From Variovorax sp. J22G73 (GTDB lineage: Bacteria; Pseudomonadota; Gammaproteobacteria; Burkholderiales; Burkholderiaceae_C), in contig NZ_JASZYK010000001.1 in assembly GCF_030317035.1 (NCBI RefSeq), positions 186,001 through 250,000 on the forward strand: a stretch of 64,000 nt of DNA, written 5' to 3'. The notes beneath the pieces are model-generated. The model worked only from the letters and a program-made list of their open reading frames with translations. It was not told the DNA's origin and ran no database searches. A program made the translations under genes and the position numbers. This document shows positions 1 to 8,646 of this stretch, one piece after another. Numbering within the stretch: the stretch's first letter is position 1; each line of letters opens with the position of its first letter.

Positions 1-311
1 TCTTCCAGCCGGTGCTGGTGGACGCCAAGACCGCGCAGGTCACCGCGTCGCCGAAGTTGCCGTGGTACCTCACGGCGCTGCTGGTGTCGCAGCCGCTGCA
101 CTTCGGCGACTACGGCGGCATGCCGATGCAGATCATCTGGGCGCTGCTCGACATCGCGACCATCATCGTGCTGGGCAGCGGCCTGTACCTGTGGCTCAAG
201 CGCGGCAACACGGTGCCCGCGGCCAAGAAAAACCCGGCGCATGAACCGCCCCAGGTTCCCGACACCGCGCAACCCACGCCGGCCGCCGCAAAGGCACAGG
301 CACAGGCATGA
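1..311 (+). CDS. PepSY-associated transmembrane protein, C-terminal part (5' end off window)
   Basis: The reading frame is open from the window edge (first full codon at base 3) to the TGA at 309-311, so only the last ~102 residues are seen. They contain the stretch QPLHFGDYGGMP followed by one transmembrane helix (about IIWALLDIATIIVLGSGLYLWL) and a Lys/Pro/Ala-rich cytoplasmic tail. This is the usual C-terminal end of PepSY_TM proteins, inner-membrane proteins often found beside TonB siderophore receptors and thought to help iron release or reduction. The stop overlaps the next start (ATGA at 308-311), so the two genes are probably translationally coupled. The family call rests on recognition of the C-terminal signature only; the substrate is unknown. 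Confidence 0.7.
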   Translation, partial: FQPVLVDAKTAQVTASPKLPWYLTALLVSQPLHFGDYGGMPMQIIWALLDIATIIVLGSGLYLWLKRGNTVPAAKKNPAHEPPQVPDTAQPTPAAAKAQAQA

Positions 312-523
312 AGCAACAACACCACAGCCACCAACATCCTCAGCACCAAGGCTTCTGGCGCATGTGGGGCTGGCCGATCGTGCTGGGCCTGCTGACGATC
401 GTCGGGCTGGTTTCCGCGCTCTTCAGCGACGGCGGGCTGGGCGACATCCTGGCGTGGATCACGCTGGGCATCCCGGTGATCGTCTGCGCGTGGTTCGGCT
501 GGCGAAAGTCGCCCGCTCGCTAG
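308..523 (+). CDS. Small two-helix membrane protein
   Basis: A 71-residue protein starting at an ATG that overlaps the preceding PepSY gene by 4 bases. The N-terminus is rich in His and Gln (KQQHHSHQHPQHQ), followed by two predicted transmembrane helices (roughly residues 20-40 and 45-65) and a short basic end (WRKSPAR). The His-rich head could bind metal, but that is only inference. Small membrane proteins of this kind often follow PepSY_TM genes in iron-uptake loci. A Rho-independent terminator lies about 30 bases downstream, so this is the last gene of its operon. I do not recognise a named family. Confidence 0.65.
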   Translation: MKQQHHSHQHPQHQGFWRMWGWPIVLGLLTIVGLVSALFSDGGLGDILAWITLGIPVIVCAWFGWRKSPAR

Positions 524-550
524 CCGCCGCAGGCATTCATTTCTTTCGAG

Positions 551-580
551 CGGCCCGTGCAGTGCCCGGGCCGTTTTGCT
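551..580 (+). terminator. Rho-independent terminator after the PepSY operon
   Basis: A perfect 7-bp stem, CGGCCCG (551-557) with CGGGCCG (567-573), and a 9-base loop, followed by TTTTGCTT. It lies 27 bases after the stop of the small membrane protein and before the metallophosphoesterase gene at 782. The rest of the gap to 781 holds no gene or clear promoter that I can see. Confidence 0.65.
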
Positions 581-781
581 TGTGCACGAAGGTGAAGGTG
601 CAAAGGCAAGTGCGCAAAGGTGTAAAGCCTTCGCATGGTCAGTCGCAGGTCAGCCTGCCGTGTCATGCGTTCGCCATGGGGAGGTCACACAGCCCCCGCA
701 TGATTCGGCCGCGCTGCGCCACCCCTGGGAAGGGGAGGCGAGGCGCTTCGCCCTCATTCGCGGACTCTCTTTTCCCCTTTT

Positions 782-3022
782 ATGACCTTCTCCATTTTTC
801 GCACGTCGCGTGCGCCGTCGGCGCTCGCCACGGTGGCCGTGCTGTCGGTGCTCGCGGCCTGCGGCGGCAGCGACAACCAGCCTGGCGCCATCGTTCTTCC
901 GCCCGCGGCGTCCACGCCCGCGCCGGCCCCTGGCGAGGCACCGCCCGTCGTCGACGCCGGCAAGCCGGTGCAGGTGGCGTTCATGCCCGACATCCACTTC
1001 CACGACGTCTACGCCAACTTCCAGGACGGCTCGTTCCCCGGCGTGTTCAACCCGAAGTCGGGCCGCAACGCGACCATTCGCCTGATGCATGCGCAGATGA
1101 CCTCGACGCGCCTGTTCAACGAAAACTACTTCGCCTTCATGACCGCGCTCGACGACGCGGTGGCGCGCGGCGTGAAGCTCATCGCGCTGCCGGGCGACTT
1201 CTCGGACGACGGCCAGCCCGTGCACATGCGCGGCCTGAAGAAGGTGCTGGACGACTACGCGGCCAAGCACGGCATCCAGTTCTTCGCCGCGCCCGGCAAC
1301 CATGACCCGAACCGTCCGCTGGAGCGCGCGGGCGGCAAGAACGACTACCTGGGCCTGGACCCCAACTCGGGCCGCGTCGGCTTTCCGCAGCCCATCTACA
1401 GCAAGGGCGGCAACGGCGACTGCGCGGCCGGCAACTACAGCGGCGCGTGGGCCAAGGTCAACTTCTCGTACTGCACCGAGGAAGTGAAGGAGCTGGGCTA
1501 CGCCGGCATCACCCAGGCCCTCGACCAGCACGGCTTCATGCCCAAGGACGGCTACCGCTACTTCGAGACGCCCTACAGCACCTACACCTACCAGGACTAC
1601 ACCGCGGCCAAGGCGAAGGAGCAGGCCGTGTGGAGCAAGCGCGAGTTCGAGATCTGCGCGCAGGGCGCCGGCGGCACCTACAAGAAAGACGGCTACACCT
1701 TCTGCCGCAACGTGCCCGACACCAGCTACCTGGTCGAGCCCGTGGAGGGCCTGTGGCTGGTGGGCATCGACGCCAACGTCTATGTTCCGACGGGCGCCGG
1801 CGCCAACGACTTCAACGGCTCGGGCGACGCCGGCTACAACAAGATGCTGACCCACAAGCCGCACGTGATCGCGTGGCTGAAAGACGTGGTCGCGCGCGGC
1901 AAGAAGCAGGGCAAGCAGGTCGTGGCCTTCAGCCATTTCCCGATGAGCGAGTTCTTTAACGGCGCGTCCGACGACATCATCGCGCTGCTGGGCGCCGGCA
2001 AGATGCAGATGGTGCGCCGCCCCACCGAGGACGTCACCAAGGCGCTGGCCGACACCGGCCTGCAGGTGCACGTGGGCGGCCACATGCACTTCAACGACAC
2101 GGCGGTGCGCACCTACGACGACGGCCACGGGCTGGTGAACATCCAGGCCCCGTCGATGGCGGCCTACGTGCCGGCCTACAAGCTGCTGACCTTCAACGAC
2201 GCCTCGCACATCGACGTGCAGACCGTGCGGCTGGACAACGTGGCGCGCTTCGACGAGTTGTTCGACCTGTACCGCGAGGAGCACCGCTACTTCAGCGACT
2301 TCGGCTTCATGCTGCCCGGCGGCAGCAACGGCGTGCTCTGGGACAAGAGCATCCTGGACGCCAAGACCTACGGCGACTTCAGCACGCGCTACATGTCCGA
2401 GCTGGTGCGCCTGCGCCTGCTGAACGACGACTGGCGCTGCGAGATGCGCGAGCTGGTGAAGAGCCCGCTGTACGGCTCCGACCTGCTGGTGCTGTCGCAG
2501 CTGCAGACCAAGGTCACGCTCAAGCAGCTGGGCAACACCGGCAACCATGGCCTGCTGAGCAACGCCTTCTTCGCCTGCCTAGGCGAAGCGGGCGGCGACG
2601 GCAGCGCACAGGCGGCCTACGGCCTCGACTACGCCGCCGCCGAGGGCAAGGCCCGCGCGCTGGCGGCCGCCAACGGCATGCGCCTGGAAGACTTCAACCA
2701 GTGGAAGGCCATCGACCTGGCCGGCGACTTCGTGCGCCTGGCCAATGCCGGCGACCTGGCGTTCGCGGACATTCCGGCCGACCGCGCCAGGCAGTACAAG
2801 CTGATCGCCCAGGCGCTGGCCGGCACCAACGCCACGCTGGCCCTGAACGGCAGCCAGCAGGTAATGAACGACAACGTGGTGAACGCCGTGTTCCAGGCGC
2901 GCTTCAAGCCGCTCATGGACATCCTGCTCAAGCTCGCCAAGGGCGCGCCCACGCAGCACTTCGTCATCGACCTGAAGACCAACAAGCTGACCGACCTGAG
3001 CTCGGCACCCACGCCTTTCTGA
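782..3022 (+). CDS. Lipoprotein metallophosphoesterase
   Basis: A 746-residue exported protein with a lipoprotein signal peptide (lipobox LAAC, Cys27) and a Pro/Ala-rich linker to about residue 55. The calcineurin-like metallophosphatase motifs follow in order: DIHFHD (motif I), LPGDFSDDG (II), GNHDPN (III), FSHFP (IV) and GGHMHFND (V), supplying the usual Asp/His/Asn ligands of a two-metal site. It probably hydrolyses phosphoesters at the cell surface or in the periplasm; the true substrate cannot be read from sequence. The C-terminal ~250 residues are helical and have no domain I recognise. No obvious Shine-Dalgarno precedes the ATG. A second lipoprotein gene (3034) follows after only 11 bases, suggesting an operon. 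Confidence 0.85.
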   Translation: MTFSIFRTSRAPSALATVAVLSVLAACGGSDNQPGAIVLPPAASTPAPAPGEAPPVVDAGKPVQVAFMPDIHFHDVYANFQDGSFPGVFNPKSGRNATIRLMHAQMTSTRLFNENYFAFMTALDDAVARGVKLIALPGDFSDDGQPVHMRGLKKVLDDYAAKHGIQFFAAPGNHDPNRPLERAGGKNDYLGLDPNSGRVGFPQPIYSKGGNGDCAAGNYSGAWAKVNFSYCTEEVKELGYAGITQALDQHGFMPKDGYRYFETPYSTYTYQDYTAAKAKEQAVWSKREFEICAQGAGGTYKKDGYTFCRNVPDTSYLVEPVEGLWLVGIDANVYVPTGAGANDFNGSGDAGYNKMLTHKPHVIAWLKDVVARGKKQGKQVVAFSHFPMSEFFNGASDDIIALLGAGKMQMVRRPTEDVTKALADTGLQVHVGGHMHFNDTAVRTYDDGHGLVNIQAPSMAAYVPAYKLLTFNDASHIDVQTVRLDNVARFDELFDLYREEHRYFSDFGFMLPGGSNGVLWDKSILDAKTYGDFSTRYMSELVRLRLLNDDWRCEMRELVKSPLYGSDLLVLSQLQTKVTLKQLGNTGNHGLLSNAFFACLGEAGGDGSAQAAYGLDYAAAEGKARALAAANGMRLEDFNQWKAIDLAGDFVRLANAGDLAFADIPADRARQYKLIAQALAGTNATLALNGSQQVMNDNVVNAVFQARFKPLMDILLKLAKGAPTQHFVIDLKTNKLTDLSSAPTPF

Positions 3023-3033
3023 GCCTCCATTTC

Positions 3034-4575
3034 ATGAACTCGAATTCCAAGATCAAGCGCCGCGGCCTCCTGCTCGGCGCGGGCAGCGCCGTGCTCGCCG
3101 GCTGCGGCGGTGGCGGCAATGGCGGCGGCCTGCCGTTCCTGCCGGTACCCGCACCGGTGCCCGCCGCGCCGCCGCCGCCCCCCGCGCCGGCCCCGGCCCC
3201 CGTCGAACCCGAGGTGACTGCGCCCACGCTCACCGGCCGCGCGGTGCTGCCGGCCGACAGCTACGTCGCCGGCCCCACCTCGGGCCAGTTCATTTCCGGC
3301 GGCGACCTCGCGCGCGCCAGGGACACCTACGGCTATACGCTGCCGTTCCAGGGCAAGCAGCCCATGCAGGGCTTCTCCGCCATGATCCCCAGCCCGATGG
3401 CGGGCGTGTTCTACGTGATGCAGGACAACGGCTTCGGCGGTCGCGGCGCCTCGCCCGATGCCTTGCTGCACATCTACGCGGTGCGCTTCGACTGGGCGCA
3501 GGGCAAGGTGATTCCGGCGAACTTCCAGACCGGCGAGGCGCTCGCGTCCTTCACGCCCGACAGCTACATCCGCCTGAGCGACCCGAACCGCAACCTGGGC
3601 TACCCGGCGGTGGCCGACATGGCCAGCTACCCCGGCACCTCGGTGTCGCCGGCCGGCCAGACGCTGCCGGTGGACCCGGCCATCGTCAGCGGGCGCCTGC
3701 TCACGGGCTACGACATCGACCCCGAGTCGCTGCAGCTCGACGCGCAGGGCAACTTCTGGATCGGCGACGAGTTCGGCCCCTTCCTTTTGAAGTTCGACGC
3801 GAAGGGGCGCCTGGCCTCGCGCGAGGTGCAGATGCCCAACCTGGCCAGGCTGGGCAGCAACCCGCTGGTGCAGACGCCCAACAACCCGTACATCCAGTCG
3901 AACACCTCGGTGGCCAACCTGGGCGGCTCGGGCGGGCTGGAGAGCATGGCCATCAACGCCAGCCGCACCAAGCTCTATGCCATGTACGAGAAGGAGCTGA
4001 ACGGCGACAACCCGCAGCGGCGCATCGTCAGCGTGTTCGACCTGGGCTCGCAGAACTTCGAGCCCGCCACCTTCGCCTACAAGGTGAGCACGGGCCAGCG
4101 CATCAACGGCGACGGCAACCTGGAGACCGAGGTCTACAGCGTGAACGACATGGTCGCCATCAACGACAAGGAGTTCCTGGTCGTGGAGAAGGACAGCGGC
4201 GCCGGCGACGTGCGCACCGGCAAGTTCGCGGCCTCGGGCACCTCGCGCAATGCCGCGCGCTTCAAGCGCGTGTTCAAGATCGACCTCACGCAGGTCGACA
4301 GCAGCGGCTATCTGAAGAAGGAAGAAATCGTCGACCTGATGAACCTGAGCGACCCGAAGGCGCTCGGCGGCGACGCGACCATCGACGGCGTGTTCACCTT
4401 TCCGATGGAGTGCGTGGAGGTGGTGACCATCGTCGACGCGCAGACGCTGATGCTGGTGAACGACAACAACTACCCCGGGGGCTCGCCGTCGCGCCTGCCT
4501 TCGAAGGTGGACGGCAACGAGTTCATCCGCATCCGGCTGCCCAAGCCGCTGGCGCTGCCCCCGGTGAAAGCCTGA
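3034..4575 (+). CDS. Lipoprotein with esterase-like phytase domain
   Basis: A 513-residue protein. The frame is open upstream, but the ATG at 3034 begins an ideal exported N-terminus: KIKRRGLLLGAG, a twin-arginine-like signal, ending in lipobox LAGC (Cys24). A Gly run and a Pro/Ala linker follow (about 25-60). The body matches the 'esterase-like activity of phytase' family (Pfam PF13449): repeated beta-propeller-type strands with motifs such as YDIDPESL, FWIGDEFGPFLLKFD and LESMAINASR, rich in acidic residues that could bind calcium. The likely role is surface or periplasmic hydrolysis of a phosphoester. It lies directly behind the metallophosphoesterase and 37 bases before a TonB receptor, which fits a nutrient-scavenging cluster. 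The family assignment is by recognition. Confidence 0.8.
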   Translation: MNSNSKIKRRGLLLGAGSAVLAGCGGGGNGGGLPFLPVPAPVPAAPPPPPAPAPAPVEPEVTAPTLTGRAVLPADSYVAGPTSGQFISGGDLARARDTYGYTLPFQGKQPMQGFSAMIPSPMAGVFYVMQDNGFGGRGASPDALLHIYAVRFDWAQGKVIPANFQTGEALASFTPDSYIRLSDPNRNLGYPAVADMASYPGTSVSPAGQTLPVDPAIVSGRLLTGYDIDPESLQLDAQGNFWIGDEFGPFLLKFDAKGRLASREVQMPNLARLGSNPLVQTPNNPYIQSNTSVANLGGSGGLESMAINASRTKLYAMYEKELNGDNPQRRIVSVFDLGSQNFEPATFAYKVSTGQRINGDGNLETEVYSVNDMVAINDKEFLVVEKDSGAGDVRTGKFAASGTSRNAARFKRVFKIDLTQVDSSGYLKKEEIVDLMNLSDPKALGGDATIDGVFTFPMECVEVVTIVDAQTLMLVNDNNYPGGSPSRLPSKVDGNEFIRIRLPKPLALPPVKA

Positions 4576-4612
4576 GGCCGCGCGCGGGCGGCGGGGCCGC
4601 AGAATCGGCGGG

Positions 4613-6769
4613 ATGAAATCTTCACCCGCCGCGCCTGCCGCCATCGCCGCCTGCCTGTTGCTGCCTGCCGCGCTGCCCGTCAGCGCGCAGGAACTGAAGC
4701 AGGAGCAGGCACAGGCCCAGGCCCAGCCCGCCGGCGCGCTGCGCGAAATCACAGTCACCACGCCGCGCGGCGAGGTCACGCCCTTCAACGTGCCCGGCTC
4801 GGTCGACCGCGTCGACGGCAGCGAGATGCGCGACAGCCGCCTGCAGGTGAACCTTTCCGAAAGCCTGGGCGCGGTGCCCGGGCTGCAGGTGCAGAACCGG
4901 CTGAACTACGCGCAAGACCTGCAGCTGTCGATCCGCGGCTTCGGCGCGCGCTCGACCTTCGGCGTGCGCGGCGTGCGGCTGTACGTCGACGGCATTCCCG
5001 CCACCTTGCCCGACGGGCAGGGCCAGACCTCGAACATCGACATCGGCTCGCTGGACCGTGTCGAGGTGCTGCGCGGGCCTTTCTCGGCGCTCTACGGCAA
5101 TTCGTCGGGCGGCGTGGTGCAGGCCTTCACCGCCTCGGGCGAGGGCGCGCCCCGGCTGTCTTACGCGCTCGCGGGCGGCAGCTTCGGCACCTGGCGGCAG
5201 TCGCTGCAACTGAGCGGCTCGCAGGGCGCGGTCGACTACCTGCTGGACGCGAGCCGCTTCCACACCGACGGCTGGCGCGAGCACAGCGCCGCGCGGCGCG
5301 ACATCGCCAACGGCAAGCTGGGCATTGCGCTGGACAACGGCGACAAGCTCACGCTGCTCATGAACAGCGTGCGCATCGACGCGCAAGACCCGCTGGGCCT
5401 CACCGCCGACCAGTACGCGCTGGCCCCGCGCCTCGCGCCGCTGGCCACGCAGTACGACACGCGCAAGACGGTCGAGCAGACGCAGGTCGGCCTGCTCTAC
5501 GAGCGGCGCATCAACGCCGAGCAGGGCCTGCGCCTGATGCTCTACAGCGGCGAGCGCAAGACCACGCAGTACCAGTCCATTCCACCCTCGGCCCAGCAGA
5601 ACCCGCTGCACGCCGGCGGCGTGATCGACCTGACGCGGCAGTACGGCGGCGTGGACCTGCGCTGGACCGCCGCGCTCACCCTGGCCGACCGGCCCTTCGA
5701 CGTGGTGGCCGGCCTGGGCTACGACAGCCTGCGCGAGAAGCGCAAGGGCTACGAGAACTACGTCGGCGCCGTCTCCAACCCGGTGCTCGGCGTGCAGGGG
5801 CGGTTGCGGCGCAACGAGCTCAACGAGGTGTGGAACCTCGACCCCTACGCGCAGGCCAGCTGGCGCTTCACCGACCGCTGGACGCTGGAGGCCGGCGTGC
5901 GCCGCAGCAGCGTGCACTTCAACTCGCAGGACCGCTACATCGTGGGCACCAACCGCGACGACAGCGGCAGCGCGCGCTACAGCAAGACGCTGCCCGTGGC
6001 CTCGCTGCGCTACCAGGCCACGCCCGACCTGGCGCTGTACGGCTCCATCGGCCGCGGCTTCGAGACGCCGACGCTCAACGAGCTGTCGTACCGCGCGAAC
6101 GGCGCCAGCGGCCTGAACTTCGCGCTGCGGCCTTCGGTGAACGACAGCATGGAGCTCGGCGCCAAGGCCCGGCTCGCGGGTGGGCTGTTGACGGCGGCGT
6201 TATTCCAGACCCGCACGCGCGACGAGATCGTGACGGACACCAACGTCGGCGGCCGTGCCACGTTCCAGAACGCGGGCCGCACGAAGCGCAACGGTTTCGA
6301 GCTGGGTTGGCAGCACGAAACGGCCGACCACTGGCGCACCCAACTGGCCTACACATGGCTGGACGCAACCTACCGCGACGCGTTCTGTTCGCCGTCGCCT
6401 TGCGCGTCCGCGAACACGGTGGCGGCGGGCAACCGCATTCCGGGCATCGCGCGGCAGTCGCTGTTCGCGTCGCTGGGCTGGGTGCCACCCGAGGGTTTTC
6501 GGGCTGGCGTGGAGATGCGCGCGCTGGGCCGCATCCAGGCCAACGACGTCAACACCGCGGTGGCCTCGGGCTATGCGGTGGCCGCCGTGTATGCGGGCTA
6601 TCTGAAGAAGTGGGAGCGCTGGGAGTTCAACGCGTTCGCGCGCATCGACAACCTGTTCGACCGGCGCTATGTGGGGTCGGTGATCGTCAATGAAGGCAAC
6701 GGCCGTTACTACGAGCCCGCGGCGGGGCGCAACTGGACCGTGGGGTTGAGCGGCGCTTATCGGTTCTGA
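4613..6769 (+). CDS. TonB-dependent outer-membrane receptor
   Basis: A 718-residue protein with a Sec signal peptide (cleavage near VSA-QE, residue 25), a short Gln/Ala repeat, a likely TonB box (EITVT, about 44-48), then a plug domain (about 55-165, with LSIRGFGARSTFGVRGVRLYVDGIP and SLDRVEVLRGPFSALYGNSSGG) and a long 22-strand-type barrel ending in GLSGAYRF with the terminal Phe expected by the Bam machinery. It imports a large substrate using TonB energy. The ligand is not evident: many relatives are siderophore receptors, but the two upstream phosphoesterases hint at a phosphorylated ligand. CAGAAT at 4600-4605 could be a -10 element just before the start. Confidence 0.9.
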   Translation: MKSSPAAPAAIAACLLLPAALPVSAQELKQEQAQAQAQPAGALREITVTTPRGEVTPFNVPGSVDRVDGSEMRDSRLQVNLSESLGAVPGLQVQNRLNYAQDLQLSIRGFGARSTFGVRGVRLYVDGIPATLPDGQGQTSNIDIGSLDRVEVLRGPFSALYGNSSGGVVQAFTASGEGAPRLSYALAGGSFGTWRQSLQLSGSQGAVDYLLDASRFHTDGWREHSAARRDIANGKLGIALDNGDKLTLLMNSVRIDAQDPLGLTADQYALAPRLAPLATQYDTRKTVEQTQVGLLYERRINAEQGLRLMLYSGERKTTQYQSIPPSAQQNPLHAGGVIDLTRQYGGVDLRWTAALTLADRPFDVVAGLGYDSLREKRKGYENYVGAVSNPVLGVQGRLRRNELNEVWNLDPYAQASWRFTDRWTLEAGVRRSSVHFNSQDRYIVGTNRDDSGSARYSKTLPVASLRYQATPDLALYGSIGRGFETPTLNELSYRANGASGLNFALRPSVNDSMELGAKARLAGGLLTAALFQTRTRDEIVTDTNVGGRATFQNAGRTKRNGFELGWQHETADHWRTQLAYTWLDATYRDAFCSPSPCASANTVAAGNRIPGIARQSLFASLGWVPPEGFRAGVEMRALGRIQANDVNTAVASGYAVAAVYAGYLKKWERWEFNAFARIDNLFDRRYVGSVIVNEGNGRYYEPAAGRNWTVGLSGAYRF

Positions 6770-6841
6770 TTCGAGGCGCTCATGAGCCACGGCGTGCCCG
6801 GGTGAACAGGGCGGCCTGTGCACCGCCCCGAACAGCGAAAA

Positions 6842-6869
6842 GAAAAACGGCGGGGAGATCCCCGCCGTT
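6842..6869 (-). terminator. Rho-independent terminator of the ABC importer operon
   Basis: A perfect 10-bp stem, AACGGCGGGG (6846-6855) with CCCCGCCGTT (6860-6869), and a 4-base loop AGAT. Read on the minus strand it is followed by a T-rich tract (complement of GAAAAGAAAAA), so it ends the minus-strand permease gene whose stop is at 6891. It may also block read-through from the TonB receptor, but has no U tract in that direction. Confidence 0.85.
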
Positions 6870-6890
6870 CAGGTGTGAAGCAAGAGGTCG

Positions 6891-7814
6891 TCAGAACGCA
6901 GCAGGCCGCCACTTCAACAGCCGCTTCTCAAGAGAACTGAGAAGGAAGTCCGCAGCCAACGCCACCACGGCCAGCACGATCATTGCCGCGAACACGCCGC
7001 TTGCATTGAAGGCGCCCTGGGCCGTGGAAATCAGCAGGCCGATGCCTTCCTTGGCGCCCAGAAACTCGCCCACCACCGCACCGACCAGCGCAAAGCCGAA
7101 GCTCACGTGCAGGCTCGCGAGGATCCACGACATGGCCGAGGGAATGACCACCGACATCGTCACCTGCCGCGGCGAGGCACCGAGGATCTGCGCGTTGGCG
7201 ATCATGTACTTGTCGGCCTCGCGCACACCCTGGAAGGCGTTGCCGAAGACCACGAAGAACACCATCACCACCGCCAGCGCCACCTTCGAGGCCATGCCCA
7301 GGCCCAGCGCAATCACGAAGATCGAGCCGAGCACCACGCGCGGAATGGAGTTGGCGATCTGGATGTACAGGCTGAACACGTCCGACAGCAGCTTGTTGCG
7401 CCCGAGCAGGATGCCGCACAGCACGCCTGCGATCGAGCCGATGAGAAAGCCGATGACGGTTTCTTCCAGCGTGACCGCCACCTGCATCCACAGCGAGCCC
7501 TGCGAGGTGCCGTCGCGCATCCACTCCACGAGCTGGTCGTAGATCATCGAGGGCATCGAATAGAAGAACGGGTCGATCCACTTCAGGCGCGCCGCGATCT
7601 CCCAGCCGCCGAGCGCCACCACCAGCACCACCAGCCGCAGCGCGATGATCATGCGGCGGCGCCCGCGAATGGCCGCCTGCGCGACCTCGGACTCGCGCGC
7701 CAGCGCGGCGTCGCTGAGCGACGAGGGCAGCACGGCGGCCGCGGGGGTGGTGGAGGGCGTCATGGTCTTCGCTGCCGATGTGGTTGTCGCTGTAGTTGTC
7801 GTGGCGGTGTTCAT
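6891..7814 (-). CDS. ABC importer permease (nitrate/sulfonate/taurine type)
   Basis: A 307-residue inner-membrane protein of the SsuC/TauC/NrtB class (BPD_transp_1). The first ~25 residues are a low-complexity Thr/Ala stretch. Six predicted helices follow, with the typical cytoplasmic coupling loop around NAQILGASPRQVTMSVVIPSA that contacts the ATPase. The ATG (7814) overlaps the ATPase stop by 4 bases, indicating translational coupling in the order binding protein, ATPase, permease. The low-complexity N-terminus is odd for the family, and a later internal start cannot be excluded. The substrate is unknown. The minus-strand terminator at 6842-6869 ends the operon. Confidence 0.88.
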   Translation of the reverse strand: MNTATTTTATTTSAAKTMTPSTTPAAAVLPSSLSDAALARESEVAQAAIRGRRRMIIALRLVVLVVALGGWEIAARLKWIDPFFYSMPSMIYDQLVEWMRDGTSQGSLWMQVAVTLEETVIGFLIGSIAGVLCGILLGRNKLLSDVFSLYIQIANSIPRVVLGSIFVIALGLGMASKVALAVVMVFFVVFGNAFQGVREADKYMIANAQILGASPRQVTMSVVIPSAMSWILASLHVSFGFALVGAVVGEFLGAKEGIGLLISTAQGAFNASGVFAAMIVLAVVALAADFLLSSLEKRLLKWRPAAF

Positions 7815-8644
7815 TGGATGACCACCTCTTCGCGCAGGTCGTCCCAGATGTGCTTCGACAGCTCGATGAACTTCTTGTCGTAGCGCACTTCGGACATCAC
7901 GCGCGGGCGCGGCAGGTCGATCTCGTACACGCGCTTGAGCGTGGCCGGGCGCGCCGACAGCACGAACACGCGGTCGGCCAGGGCAATGGCTTCTTCCAGG
8001 TCGTGCGTGACGAACACCACGCAGCCGCCGTTGCCCGACCACAGCTGCAGCAGCTCGTCCTGCATCAGCGTGCGCGTCTGCATGTCGAGCGCGGAGAAAG
8101 GCTCGTCCATCAGCAGGATCTCGGGGTTGTTGATGAAGGTCTGCGCCAGCGCCACGCGCTTGCGCATGCCGCCGGAGAGCTGGTGCGGGTAGTGCTTGCC
8201 GAACTTGGACAGGCCCACGCGGTGGATCCACTCCTGCGCGAGCGCCATCGCCTCTTTCTTCGGCTTGCCGCGGAACACCGGGCCGGCGGCCACGTTGTCT
8301 TCCACGCTGCGCCACGGGAACACCGCGTCGGCCTGGAACACGAAGCCGATGCGCGGGTCCACGCCCGTCACGGGCTGGCCCATGACCTTCACGTCGCCCA
8401 CCGTGGGCTTGAGCAGGCCGGTGATCATGTTCAGCGTGGTCGACTTGCCGCAGCCCGTGGGCCCGACGATGGCGACGAACTCGCCGCGCGCCACCGACAT
8501 GCTGAAGTTGCGCAGCGCCACCGTCGCGTTGCCGTCCTGCGAGATGAAGCGCAGCGAGACGTCGTCGAAGTCGATGGCCGAGGTCGCGGCGCTGCTGCTG
8601 GTGTTGCTGCCGCCGGTGCTGCTGGAGGGAATGCCGTCGCGCAT
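7811..8644 (-). CDS. ABC importer ATP-binding protein (nitrate/sulfonate/taurine type)
   Basis: A 277-residue ATPase starting at the ATG at 8644, two bases after the binding-protein stop. The longer open frame upstream is an overlap with that gene in another frame. Motifs: Walker A GPTGCGKST, Q-loop FQADAVFPW, signature LSGGMRKR, Walker B ILLMDEPFSALD, and switch His in VTHDLEEA. The first ~25 residues are a Ser/Gly/Thr linker. It is closest to SsuB/TauB/NrtD-type ATPases, which drive import of alkanesulfonates, taurine, nitrate or related small anions or precursors. The sequence does not decide the substrate. Confidence 0.9.
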   Translation of the reverse strand: MRDGIPSSSTGGSNTSSSAATSAIDFDDVSLRFISQDGNATVALRNFSMSVARGEFVAIVGPTGCGKSTTLNMITGLLKPTVGDVKVMGQPVTGVDPRIGFVFQADAVFPWRSVEDNVAAGPVFRGKPKKEAMALAQEWIHRVGLSKFGKHYPHQLSGGMRKRVALAQTFINNPEILLMDEPFSALDMQTRTLMQDELLQLWSGNGGCVVFVTHDLEEAIALADRVFVLSARPATLKRVYEIDLPRPRVMSEVRYDKKFIELSKHIWDDLREEVVIQ

Positions 8645-8646
8645 GG

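Noticed and set aside
650..4788. Long minus-strand frames opposite the two lipoprotein phosphoesterases
   Set aside because: Shadow frames of the plus-strand genes, with no signal peptide, motif or ribosome binding site.
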